The notes beneath the pieces were generated by a model that saw nothing but the letters and a program-made list of their open reading frames with translations, was not told the origin of the DNA and searched no databases. From contig CALDMR010000063.1 of assembly GCA_937915065.1 (NCBI GenBank), forward strand, positions 1-13,300: a DNA stretch of 13,300 bases. The letters are read 5' to 3'. Of the stretch, positions 6,642 through 12,436 are shown piece after piece. Both the position numbers and the translations under genes were made by a program. Position 1 is the stretch's first letter. Every line of letters starts with the position of its first letter. Origin of the DNA: an uncultured Clostridia bacterium (lineage in GTDB: Bacteria; Bacillota; Clostridia; Oscillospirales; Oscillospiraceae).

Positions 6642-7606
6642 CTTTTTTTTACCCGGAGCAGGCGGCTCCGGTTTTGGACGGGGTCGATCTGACGGTGGCC
6701 CAGGGGGCGTTCCTTGTGCTTTGCGGTGCCTCGGGATGCGGTAAAACTACGCTGCTGCGGCAGCTGAAACCGGCTTTGACGCCCCATGGCATCCGCCAGG
6801 GCAGCATTGCCTTTGAGGGAACGCCGCTGGAGGGCCTGGACCGGCGCAGCCAAAGTGCGCGGATTGGCTTTGTGCAGCAGAATCCGGAGCATCAAATCGT
6901 TACGGATAAGGTGTGGCACGAACTGGCCTTTGGCCTGGAAAGCCTGGGCTATGACACGCCCACCATCCGGCGGCGTGTGTCGGAAATGGCGTCCTTTTTC
7001 GGAATTCAGCACTGGTTTTATCGCAATGTGGCGGAGTTATCCGGCGGACAGAAGCAGCTTTTGAACTTGGCATCGGTGATGGCGCTGCAGCCCGGGGTGC
7101 TGATTTTGGACGAGCCGACGGGGCAGTTGGATCCCATTGCCGCCGGAGAATTTTTGGCCACGCTGGGCCGGATCAACCGGGAGTTGGGCACAACGGTGAT
7201 TTTAACGGAGCACCGGTTGGAGGAAGCCTTTCCGCTGGCTACGGATGTGGCGGTGATGGAGAAGGGACGGATCCTGTGCACCGGCACACCTGCGGCGGTG
7301 GGCGCAGCCCTGCGGCGGGAGCAATGGGGACAGTTTGCGGCTCTGCCGGATCCCATGCGCATTTGGGCGGCGGTGGATGCGGAGGAACCCTGCCCGGTAA
7401 CTGTGGGGCAGGGGCGGGCCTGGCTGGAGGATTTTGCGCGGGAGCACCCGCTGTATCCATTGCCGGCGGAAAAGATTCCGGAAGCCGGAGAGACGGTGCT
7501 CCGGGCGGAAGATGTATGGTTCCGCTATGAAAAAGAACAGCCGGATGTGGTGAAGCCTGTCCCTGACCCTGCGGCAGGGAGAATTTGTGGCCCTGTTGGG
7601 CGGTAA
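6614..7606 (+). CDS. ECF transporter ATPase, first ABC module; 5' part of a frameshifted ABC-ABC-S fusion gene
   Basis: Residues 1 to about 230 are a complete ECF-type ABC ATPase: Walker A GASGCGKT (38-45), Q-loop VQQNPEHQ (87-94), signature LSGGQ (142-146), Walker B LILDEP (163-168) with catalytic Glu167, and the H-loop His200. A linker follows, then the first strands of a second ABC module (VLRAEDVWFRYEKEQPDVVK, about 295-314). After Lys314 the reading frame is wrong: the last 16 residues are out-of-frame noise ending at TAA 7604-7606, while the expected sequence continues one base further on. The true gene probably ran from 6614 to 9254 as one chain of about 880 residues. GTG 6614 is preceded by GGGAGGGG and overlaps ecfT by 28 nt. 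Module 1 looks catalytically intact. Similar double-ABC proteins are known from CbiO/YkoD-type ECF transporters. Confidence 0.85.
   Translation: METFAIRDLTFFYPEQAAPVLDGVDLTVAQGAFLVLCGASGCGKTTLLRQLKPALTPHGIRQGSIAFEGTPLEGLDRRSQSARIGFVQQNPEHQIVTDKVWHELAFGLESLGYDTPTIRRRVSEMASFFGIQHWFYRNVAELSGGQKQLLNLASVMALQPGVLILDEPTGQLDPIAAGEFLATLGRINRELGTTVILTEHRLEEAFPLATDVAVMEKGRILCTGTPAAVGAALRREQWGQFAALPDPMRIWAAVDAEEPCPVTVGQGRAWLEDFAREHPLYPLPAEKIPEAGETVLRAEDVWFRYEKEQPDVVKPVPDPAAGRICGPVGR
7551..7606 (+). other. Frameshift junction inside the ABC-ABC-S gene
   Basis: The upstream frame stays open to TAA 7604-7606. The downstream frame opens after TGA 7551-7553, so the change must lie between 7554 and 7606. Homology places it at 7556: reading LSLTLRQGEFVALLGGNG from 7557 gives the normal strand and Walker A region of an ABC domain. 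A residue is normally expected between Lys314 and that Leu, yet only one base (C 7556) is present. Two lost bases (for example GG from a GGGC run) explain this better than one extra base. No recognised slippery heptamer or release-factor-type shift site is seen. Confidence 0.85.
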
Positions 7607-9254
7607 CGGCACGGGAAAGACCACGGCTTTGGGCCTGTTGGCGGGATTGTACCGGCCATGCCGGGGACGGTGCGAGGCCTCGGGCCGGGTGGCGCTGCTG
7701 CCCCAGGATCCCCAGGCCCTGTTTGTGAAAAAAACGGTGGGAGAGGATCTGCTGGAATTGTTGGAGGATAGCGGCCTGTCCCGGAAAGAGCGGATGGCAG
7801 AGAGGGCCGGGGTGGCGTCCCTCTGCCGGTTGGAGGGGCTGCTGGATCGGCATCCCTACGATCTGTCCGGCGGCGAGCAGCAGCGGGCGGCTTTGGCGAA
7901 AGTGCTGCTGCGTCGGCCGGATGTGCTGCTGCTGGATGAGCCCACCAAGGGGCTGGATGCGGATTTTAAGCGGATCTTTGGACAGATTTTGAACCGGCTG
8001 CTGGGCCGGGGGGTGGCGGTGTTGATGGTGAGCCATGATGTGGCCTTTTGCGCCGCTCATGCCCACCGCTGCGCCCTGTTTTTCGATGGAGCCATTACTG
8101 TGGAAGGGACGCCCCGCTCCTTTTTCTCCGGCAACAGCTTTTATACCACCGCGGCCAACCGTATGGCTCGGGGCGTGCTGCCCCAGGCGGTCACAGCGGA
8201 AGATGTGATCGCTGCCTGCGGCGGTGCGCTTCCGACGGAGCCGCCCCCGGCGGAAGAGGGGGAGATGCCGCCGGAGGGGCAAACGGAACCCAAAACTGAA
8301 ATCAAAAAACAGCTTCCGCTGTGGCGGAAGCTGCTGGCGGTGGTCAGTGGGATCGCTGCGGCGGTGCTGCTCGTGATCACCGTTCGTGTGACGGATTTGT
8401 CGGGCCTGGTGGGCAGCGGAGGCCTTTCCGGAGCAGGCACGGCGCAGTTGGGGTGGAGCACGGCCCTGTTGGCGGCGCTGGCGGTTTTTGCGGCGGCGGT
8501 CAGCCGCCGGAGCCCGCCGCCGGTGTGCCCGGCGCAGCTGGCGGTAGAACGAAAAAAACTGCCCAAGCGCACCTGGGCCGCGGCGGCCATGATTCTGCTG
8601 CTGGCTCCGGTGACCATTTTCATCGGTGTTTTTTATCTGGAAAACCGCCACTATGGACTGACGGCGCTGCTGGTGCTGCTGGAAACCATGCTGCCCTTTT
8701 TCCTGGTATTCGAGGGGCGAAAGCCCCGGGCGCGGGAGCTGGTGCTTATTGCGGCCCTGTGCGCGCTGGGAGCGGCAGGGCGGCTGGCCTTCTTTATGCT
8801 GCCCCAGTTTTCGCCCGTCATGGCCCTGGTGATTTTGGCCGCCGTGGCTTTCGGAGGAGAAACGGGATTCCTGGTGGGGGCTGTGACCATGCTGCTGTCC
8901 AATATGGCGCTGGGACAGGGGCCGTGGACGCCCTGGCAGATGTTTGCCATGGGGCTGGTGGGCTTTTTGGCGGGGGTGCTGTTTCGCAAGGGCCTTCTGG
9001 GCCGGGGGCGGGCGGCGCTGTGCGCTTTTGGTGTGCTGGCTGCCATTGTGCTCTACGGGGGGATTATGAATCCTGCCGCGGCCCTGCTGTGGCTGCGGGA
9101 CCTTTCGCCGCAGATTCTGCTGGCCTATTATCTGACCGGTTTTCCCATGGACTGCGTGCATGCTGCTTCCACCGCGCTGTTTTTGTGGCTGGCAGCGGAA
9201 CCGATGCTGGAAAAGCTGGATCGCATCAAAGTGAAATATGGGCTAGTGGAGTGA
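7587..9254 (+). CDS. Second ABC ATPase module fused to ECF S component; 3' part of the frameshifted gene
   Basis: The nominal start GTG 7587 lies inside the ABC core only four codons before Walker A, so it is not a credible natural start; homology extends back to 7557. Counting from that GTG: Walker A GGNGTGKT (5-12), Q-loop LLPQDPQ (37-43), signature LSGGEQQR (93-100), Walker B VLLLDEP (113-119) and His150. A Pro/Glu-rich linker (about 215-242) joins it to a membrane region: about four hydrophobic segments (247-268, 287-306, 330-350, 356-376), then a core of about six helices (384-545) typical of ECF S components (ELVLIAALCALGAAGRLAFF; AFGGETGFLVGA). The S component binds the vitamin in the membrane. 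The context suggests cobalamin (CbrT-like), but the sequence alone does not fix the substrate. Whether this half is ever translated depends on the frame break being an error or suppressed. It ends 26 nt before a strong terminator. Confidence 0.8.
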   Translation: MALLGGNGTGKTTALGLLAGLYRPCRGRCEASGRVALLPQDPQALFVKKTVGEDLLELLEDSGLSRKERMAERAGVASLCRLEGLLDRHPYDLSGGEQQRAALAKVLLRRPDVLLLDEPTKGLDADFKRIFGQILNRLLGRGVAVLMVSHDVAFCAAHAHRCALFFDGAITVEGTPRSFFSGNSFYTTAANRMARGVLPQAVTAEDVIAACGGALPTEPPPAEEGEMPPEGQTEPKTEIKKQLPLWRKLLAVVSGIAAAVLLVITVRVTDLSGLVGSGGLSGAGTAQLGWSTALLAALAVFAAAVSRRSPPPVCPAQLAVERKKLPKRTWAAAAMILLLAPVTIFIGVFYLENRHYGLTALLVLLETMLPFFLVFEGRKPRARELVLIAALCALGAAGRLAFFMLPQFSPVMALVILAAVAFGGETGFLVGAVTMLLSNMALGQGPWTPWQMFAMGLVGFLAGVLFRKGLLGRGRAALCAFGVLAAIVLYGGIMNPAAALLWLRDLSPQILLAYYLTGFPMDCVHAASTALFLWLAAEPMLEKLDRIKVKYGLVE

Positions 9255-9280
9255 GCAGATCCAGCCCGCCGGTGCGCATA

Positions 9281-9312
9281 AAAAATGCCGTCCCATATGG
9301 GACGGCATTTTT
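9281..9312. terminator. Bidirectional rho-independent terminator between converging operons
   Basis: A fully symmetrical inverted repeat has AAAAATGCCGTCCC at 9281-9294, ATAT in the centre and GGGACGGCATTTTT at 9299-9312. It lies between the stop of the S component (+ strand) and the stop of rpsR (- strand), with A and T tracts on both sides. It therefore can end transcription from either direction. Confidence 0.93.
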
Positions 9313-9322
9313 AATCGTTAGA

Positions 9323-9568
9323 TCAGTCGGTCACAAAGGGCAGCAGAGCGATCTGACGTGCGCGCTTGATAGCGACAGTCAGCTCGCGCTGATGCATTGC
9401 GCAAGTACCGGTGGTACGGCGGGGCAGGATCTTGCCGCGCTCGGAAATATAGCGGTGCAGCTTGGCTGCATCCTTATAGTCGATCCACTCGCACTTGTCT
9501 GCGCAGAACTGGCAGACCTTTCTGCGCTTGCGGGTGCGAGGACCTCTGTTATCGCGCTCCATAGCCAT
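9323..9568 (-). CDS. rpsR: 30S ribosomal protein S18
   Basis: An 81-residue small-subunit protein that binds 16S rRNA together with S6. Family sequences are clear: IDYKDAAKLHRYISERGKI followed by the basic helix AIKRARQIALLPF. It is a cysteine-bearing form, with VCQFCADKC (Cys19, 22, 26) and TCAMH (Cys56, His59), consistent with the zinc-binding S18 type found in many bacteria; E. coli S18 lacks this set. The start is supported by GGAGG seven bases upstream. It is the last gene of the rpsF-ssb-rpsR operon, 23 nt after ssb. Confidence 0.97.
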   Translation of the reverse strand: MAMERDNRGPRTRKRRKVCQFCADKCEWIDYKDAAKLHRYISERGKILPRRTTGTCAMHQRELTVAIKRARQIALLPFVTD

Positions 9569-9591
9569 GTAGGTTCCTCCTTCTTTCAGAA

Positions 9592-10095
9592 TCAGAACGG
9601 CAGTTCGCCGTCTACGTCGTCAATTTCAGCAAATTCGGACGGGGCTGCGCTGCTGGGCGCGCCGTAGTTGCCGCCGGCAGGGGCGCCATAGCCTGCGGAG
9701 GGGGCAGAATAACTGCCTGCGCCGTAGCTGTTGCCGCCATAGCTGCCGCCGTATGCGGGCGCTTCGCCGTCGCGCTTGGAGTCGCCGAAATACACATTCT
9801 CGGCAACGACTTCGGCAGCGACGCGCTTATTGCCGTCCTTGTCGGTCCAGTCGCGCATCTGCAGCCGGCCTTCGACCACGGCCATGCGGCCCTTGGTGAA
9901 AAAGCGGCTGACAAATTCTGCGGTGGCCCGCCAGGCCACAACGTCGATCCAGTCGGTCGAACGTTCGCCGGTGGCCTTGTCCTTGAAGTCCCGATCCACG
10001 GCCAGACGGAACGACGCCACGGGGGTGCCGTTCTGCGTGCGGCGCAGCTCGGGATCACGGGCCAGGCGGCCCATGATGATGATACGATTCAGCAT
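9592..10095 (-). CDS. ssb: Single-stranded DNA-binding protein
   Basis: A 167-residue protein that coats single-stranded DNA in replication, repair and recombination. Residues 1 to about 105 form the OB-fold, beginning MLNRIIIMGRLARDPELR and including FRLAVDRDFKDK and GRMAVVEGRLQ. Residues 110-155 are a low-complexity Gly/Tyr/Ser/Ala/Pro tail with repeated YGAP and SYGG units. The C-terminus DVDGELPF is the acidic protein-interaction tip, with Leu in place of the Ile of the usual DIPF ending. A GGGAGGG site 5 nt upstream supports ATG 10095. It follows rpsF by 12 nt, so it is co-transcribed with the ribosomal genes. Confidence 0.97.
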   Translation of the reverse strand: MLNRIIIMGRLARDPELRRTQNGTPVASFRLAVDRDFKDKATGERSTDWIDVVAWRATAEFVSRFFTKGRMAVVEGRLQMRDWTDKDGNKRVAAEVVAENVYFGDSKRDGEAPAYGGSYGGNSYGAGSYSAPSAGYGAPAGGNYGAPSSAAPSEFAEIDDVDGELPF

Positions 10096-10107
10096 TCCGG
10101 CCCTCCC

Positions 10108-10404
10108 TTATTCGCCTTTGCAGACGATCATGGAACGCATGATGCCATCGGTGATGCCGAAGATACGATCCAGCTCAGCGGGGAAATCAGCGCCGCTGGT
10201 GAAGGTCATCAGCACATAGTAGCCTTCCGTCTGATCGTCGATTTCGTAAGCCAGCTTGCGCTTGCCCCACTCCTCGACTTCAACGGCGGTGGCGTGCTGC
10301 TCGGCGAGCGTGGTGAACTTTGCAACCAGTGCAGCAGTCTCCTCTTCGCTCTTGATGGGGTTGATGATGTAGACAACCTCGTAATTTGCAGAAACCTTAG
10401 CCAT
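10108..10404 (-). CDS. rpsF: 30S ribosomal protein S6
   Basis: A 98-residue ribosomal protein that pairs with S18 on the 16S rRNA platform. Recognised from the ferredoxin-like fold pattern: YEVVYIINP strand, the EWGKRKLAYEI segment, the GYYVLMTF strand and the IMRSMIV strand. It is the first gene of the operon. ATG 10404 is preceded at 8 nt by AGGAGGTG, a near-perfect ribosome binding site, and further upstream by a structured leader and a consensus promoter. Confidence 0.97.
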   Translation of the reverse strand: MAKVSANYEVVYIINPIKSEEETAALVAKFTTLAEQHATAVEVEEWGKRKLAYEIDDQTEGYYVLMTFTSGADFPAELDRIFGITDGIMRSMIVCKGE

Positions 10405-10493
10405 TTATAGTACACCTCCTTTTGGTCTGTTGGCCCTCACCTCTGTGAGAGCAAGGATTTTTGCCGTGTGGCAAATGCCTGTAAAAATACAAG
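10405..10493 (-). promoter_or_regulatory. rpsF leader with two hairpins, candidate S6:S18 autoregulatory site
   Basis: The predicted mRNA leader of about 90 nt contains two stem-loops read on the - strand: TTTGCC-ACAC-GGCAAA (10475-10460) and CTCAC-AGAG-GTGAG (10449-10436). The second lies 16 nt before the AGGAGGTG ribosome binding site (10420-10413). In many bacteria the S6:S18 complex represses its own operon by binding a structured leader that resembles its 16S rRNA site. Position and operon order fit that, but I could not confirm the consensus motif by eye. Confidence 0.4.
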
Positions 10494-10500
10494 CTACATT

Positions 10501-10528
10501 ATTATATAAGATTTTAGGGAAATGTCAA
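10501..10528 (-). promoter_or_regulatory. Sigma-A promoter of rpsF-ssb-rpsR
   Basis: On the - strand, TTGACA (10528-10523) is a perfect -35. It is followed after 16 nt by TATAAT (10506-10501), a perfect -10, in an AT-rich tract. The predicted start is near 10493. This strong promoter fits a ribosomal operon. Confidence 0.88.
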
Positions 10529-10717
10529 GCTTTTTTTGAAATTCAGTCTAAAAACAGCGGCGGGGGAGGGATGGCTCCGGGTTTGGCTTCGGAGATTGCC
10601 GGTACGGGCGGGCAGCGAGGCTTTCTGCCGGTGGGCCGCTCTGCCCGAAAGGGCTGAAAACGCAGGCGAAGGGCAGAAATAAAAAGAAACAGAATGGAAA
10701 CAAAGAAGCTTCTTCCA
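10529..10717. other. GC-rich gene-free intergenic segment with short inverted repeats
   Basis: This stretch lies between two divergent promoters and holds no convincing gene. It is GC-rich from about 10555 to 10676 and A-rich after that. Short inverted repeats are visible: CTCCG/CGGAG at 10575-10594, GGCAG/CTGCC at 10611-10629, a GCCC-GAAA-GGGC hairpin at 10643-10654, and CTGCCC/GGGCAG at 10641-10676. Open frames crossing it on either strand have neither a ribosome binding site nor family resemblance. A small RNA is possible but has no promoter support. Confidence 0.4.
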
Positions 10718-10746
10718 TTGACTTTTGAAATGAAGGTCAGTATGAT
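10718..10746 (+). promoter_or_regulatory. Sigma-A promoter of the O-acyltransferase operon
   Basis: TTGACT (10718-10723), a 17-nt spacer and TATGAT (10741-10746) form a near-consensus promoter directed rightward. The predicted start is near 10753, which leaves a leader of about 210 nt before the ATG at 10963. Confidence 0.72.
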
Positions 10747-10802
10747 AAAAAAGAAGAAAGATCCTGTCGAAAAAAGTTTTGTTTGATTGCAAAAAGAGGG
10801 CA

Positions 10803-10824
10803 GGATGATGCATGGATGATGCAT
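10803..10824 (+). repeat. Tandem 11-bp direct repeat in the O-acyltransferase leader
   Basis: GGATGATGCAT occurs twice back to back (10803-10813 and 10814-10824), a perfect tandem repeat ending in the palindrome ATGCAT each time. It lies about 55 nt after the predicted transcription start. It may be a paired regulator site or part of an RNA structure; its last bases overlap the next hairpin. Confidence 0.7.
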
Positions 10825-10844
10825 TGTCGGCAGACAATGTTTTT
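10822..10844 (+). terminator. Terminator-like hairpin in the O-acyltransferase leader (possible attenuator)
   Basis: CATTGTC (10822-10828), GGCA loop and GACAATG (10833-10839) are followed directly by TTTTTA (10840-10845). The 7-bp stem with only three G-C pairs is weak for a strong terminator, but its T-tract and leader position fit a conditional attenuator. Confidence 0.45.
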
Positions 10845-10850
10845 AGGGCG

Positions 10851-10938
10851 GCAGGTTTGCCTGCGGCCGGCTGAGACGGAGCAATACGCTCCGTCTTTCG
10901 TACGCTTATTTCAAAAAATTCGGGCTCCGGCAGGAGCC
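10851..10938 (+). other. Three further stem-loops in the O-acyltransferase leader
   Basis: Three perfect stems follow the terminator-like hairpin: GCAGG-TTTG-CCTGC (10851-10864), AGACGGAGC-AATAC-GCTCCGTCT (10874-10896) and GGCTCC-GGCA-GGAGCC (10923-10938). The last ends 24 nt before the start codon and has the same GGCA loop as the hairpin at 10822. Such a series in a 210-nt leader suggests RNA-level control, but I do not recognise a known riboswitch class. Confidence 0.5.
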
Positions 10939-10962
10939 GATCGTGAGAGCAGAGGGAACCCC

Positions 10963-12420
10963 ATGGTATTTTCAAGTTTATTTTTTCTGTACGTTTTTTT
11001 ACCGCTGAATCTGATTGTCTATCATCTGATGCCGTCCATGCGGGCGAAGAACATTGTGATGACGGTTTTTTCCCTGATTTTTTACGCCTGGGGCGAACCG
11101 GTTTATGTATTTTTGCTGCTGGCGATGGCCTTTGCCGACTGGGCGCTGTCAAATTACATTGGCCGCCAGGTGCCGCGCAGCGCCGCCGCCAAACGGGGCG
11201 TGGTGCTGACCTGTATCGTAAACCTGGGCCTGCTGGGGATTTTTAAGTACGGCACATTCTTTATGGAAAACACCCATAACCTTTTGGGCTTCCCCGACCA
11301 GGTTTTGCAGATCGCGCTGCCCATCGGCATTTCTTTTTACACGTTCCAGCTGCTGTCCTATGTGGTGGACGTGTATCGCGGCGAGGTGGAGGCCCAGCGG
11401 AGTTTTCCCACGCTGCTGCTGTATGTGAGTTTGTTCCACCAGTGCATTGCCGGCCCCATTGTCCGGTATAAGGACATCAATGCCGAGCTGCTGCACCGCC
11501 GGGCCACCCGGGCCGATATTTCTTACGGCGTGACCCGCTTTACCGTGGGCCTGGCGAAAAAAGCGGTGCTGGCCAATGCCTGCGGCGCCCTGGCAGATCA
11601 ACTGCTGGTGGCGGACAAGACCCCTGCGGCAGATGCCTTGCAGACCATTGCCGGCCAGCCGGTGCTGGCGCTGTGGGTGGGCGCGTTGGCCTTTATGCTG
11701 CAGATCTATCTGGACTTCTCCGCCTATTCCGATATGGCTATCGGTATGGGCCGTATGATCGGCTTCCACTACCGCGAAAACTTCAACTATCCCTATATGT
11801 CCCTGTCTATCACCGATTTCTGGCGGCGCTGGCATATTTCTCTGAGCAGCTTTTTCCGGGATTATGTGTATATCCCCTTGGGCGGCAACCGCTGCAGCAA
11901 GGGGCGGGTTTTGATGAACCTGTTCGTGGTCTGGTTCCTGACGGGGTTTTGGCACGGCGCCAGCTGGAACTTTATGCTTTGGGGCCTGTACTATTTCCTG
12001 TTCCTGGTGCTGGAGCGGGCGTTCCTGCGCCGGTGGCTGGAGCGGCTGCCCGCCGCGGTGGGCCACTTGTATGCCCTGGTGGTGGTCTACTTTGGCTGGG
12101 TGCTCTTCAAGTTTACGGATTTTTCTGTGTTGGGTGCAGTTCTGGCGGGAATGTTCGGTGTTACGGAAGCCGGCGCTGCCAGCTTTGAAGTGCTGTCCCT
12201 GATCCGCAGCAATTTGCCCATTCTGCTGATTTCCGCTGTGGCCTGCACGCCCATCGTGCCCTATCTGGGGCGGCGGCTGTATGATGCAGGGGCCCGCAGC
12301 GGAGGGGCCTGGGCGGTCTATCGGGCGGTAGTCGTGGCGGCTCCTGTCGTTTTGCTGCTGCTGGCCACCATGACGCTGGTGGGCGACAGTTATAATCCGT
12401 TCCTGTACTGGAAGTTCTGA
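10963..12420 (+). CDS. AlgI/DltB-like membrane-bound O-acyltransferase (MBOAT)
   Basis: A 485-residue polytopic membrane protein that probably moves acetyl groups across the membrane for transfer to an extracellular glycan. Family features are clear: an N-terminal multi-helix region with FSLIFYAWGEP; the reentrant core SITDFWRRWHISLSSFFRDY (281-300, His290 or His291 region) followed by IPLGGNR; the conserved histidine motif FWHGASWNF (329-337, His331); and the typical ending YNPFLYWKF. Length matches AlgI-like proteins. The frame is open upstream to 10783, but ATG 10963 begins the family-conserved N-terminus (SSLFFLYVFLPLN) and has AGAGGGA at 10951-10957. The next gene, 16 nt on, is a DHHW protein, a common partner. 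The glycan could be peptidoglycan, an exopolysaccharide or a secondary wall polymer; the sequence does not say which. Confidence 0.92.
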   Translation: MVFSSLFFLYVFLPLNLIVYHLMPSMRAKNIVMTVFSLIFYAWGEPVYVFLLLAMAFADWALSNYIGRQVPRSAAAKRGVVLTCIVNLGLLGIFKYGTFFMENTHNLLGFPDQVLQIALPIGISFYTFQLLSYVVDVYRGEVEAQRSFPTLLLYVSLFHQCIAGPIVRYKDINAELLHRRATRADISYGVTRFTVGLAKKAVLANACGALADQLLVADKTPAADALQTIAGQPVLALWVGALAFMLQIYLDFSAYSDMAIGMGRMIGFHYRENFNYPYMSLSITDFWRRWHISLSSFFRDYVYIPLGGNRCSKGRVLMNLFVVWFLTGFWHGASWNFMLWGLYYFLFLVLERAFLRRWLERLPAAVGHLYALVVVYFGWVLFKFTDFSVLGAVLAGMFGVTEAGAASFEVLSLIRSNLPILLISAVACTPIVPYLGRRLYDAGARSGGAWAVYRAVVVAAPVVLLLLATMTLVGDSYNPFLYWKF

Positions 12421-12436
12421 GAGGAGGGGAACGCAT

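Noticed and set aside
7554..7606. Programmed +1 frameshifting in the ABC-ABC-S gene
   Set aside because: No recognised shift-prone codon plus stop context lies at the position where homology demands the change. Shifting at the TAA 7604 would leave the strands before Walker A mistranslated. A mutation or sequence error is simpler.
7239..9161. A 640-codon open frame on the - strand opposite the ABC-S genes
   Set aside because: Low-complexity Gln/His/Arg/Pro composition and no family resemblance. The + strand carries clear ABC and membrane motifs there.
8321..9667. A 448-codon + strand frame across the S component and into rpsR
   Set aside because: It is in another frame of the S component, Gly-rich and without membrane segments, and it crosses a strong terminator and a ribosomal gene on the other strand.
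10783..10962. Extended N-terminus for the MBOAT protein from 10783
   Set aside because: The extra 60 residues are encoded by the hairpin-rich leader, lack hydrophobic helices, and precede the normal family N-terminus at ATG 10963.
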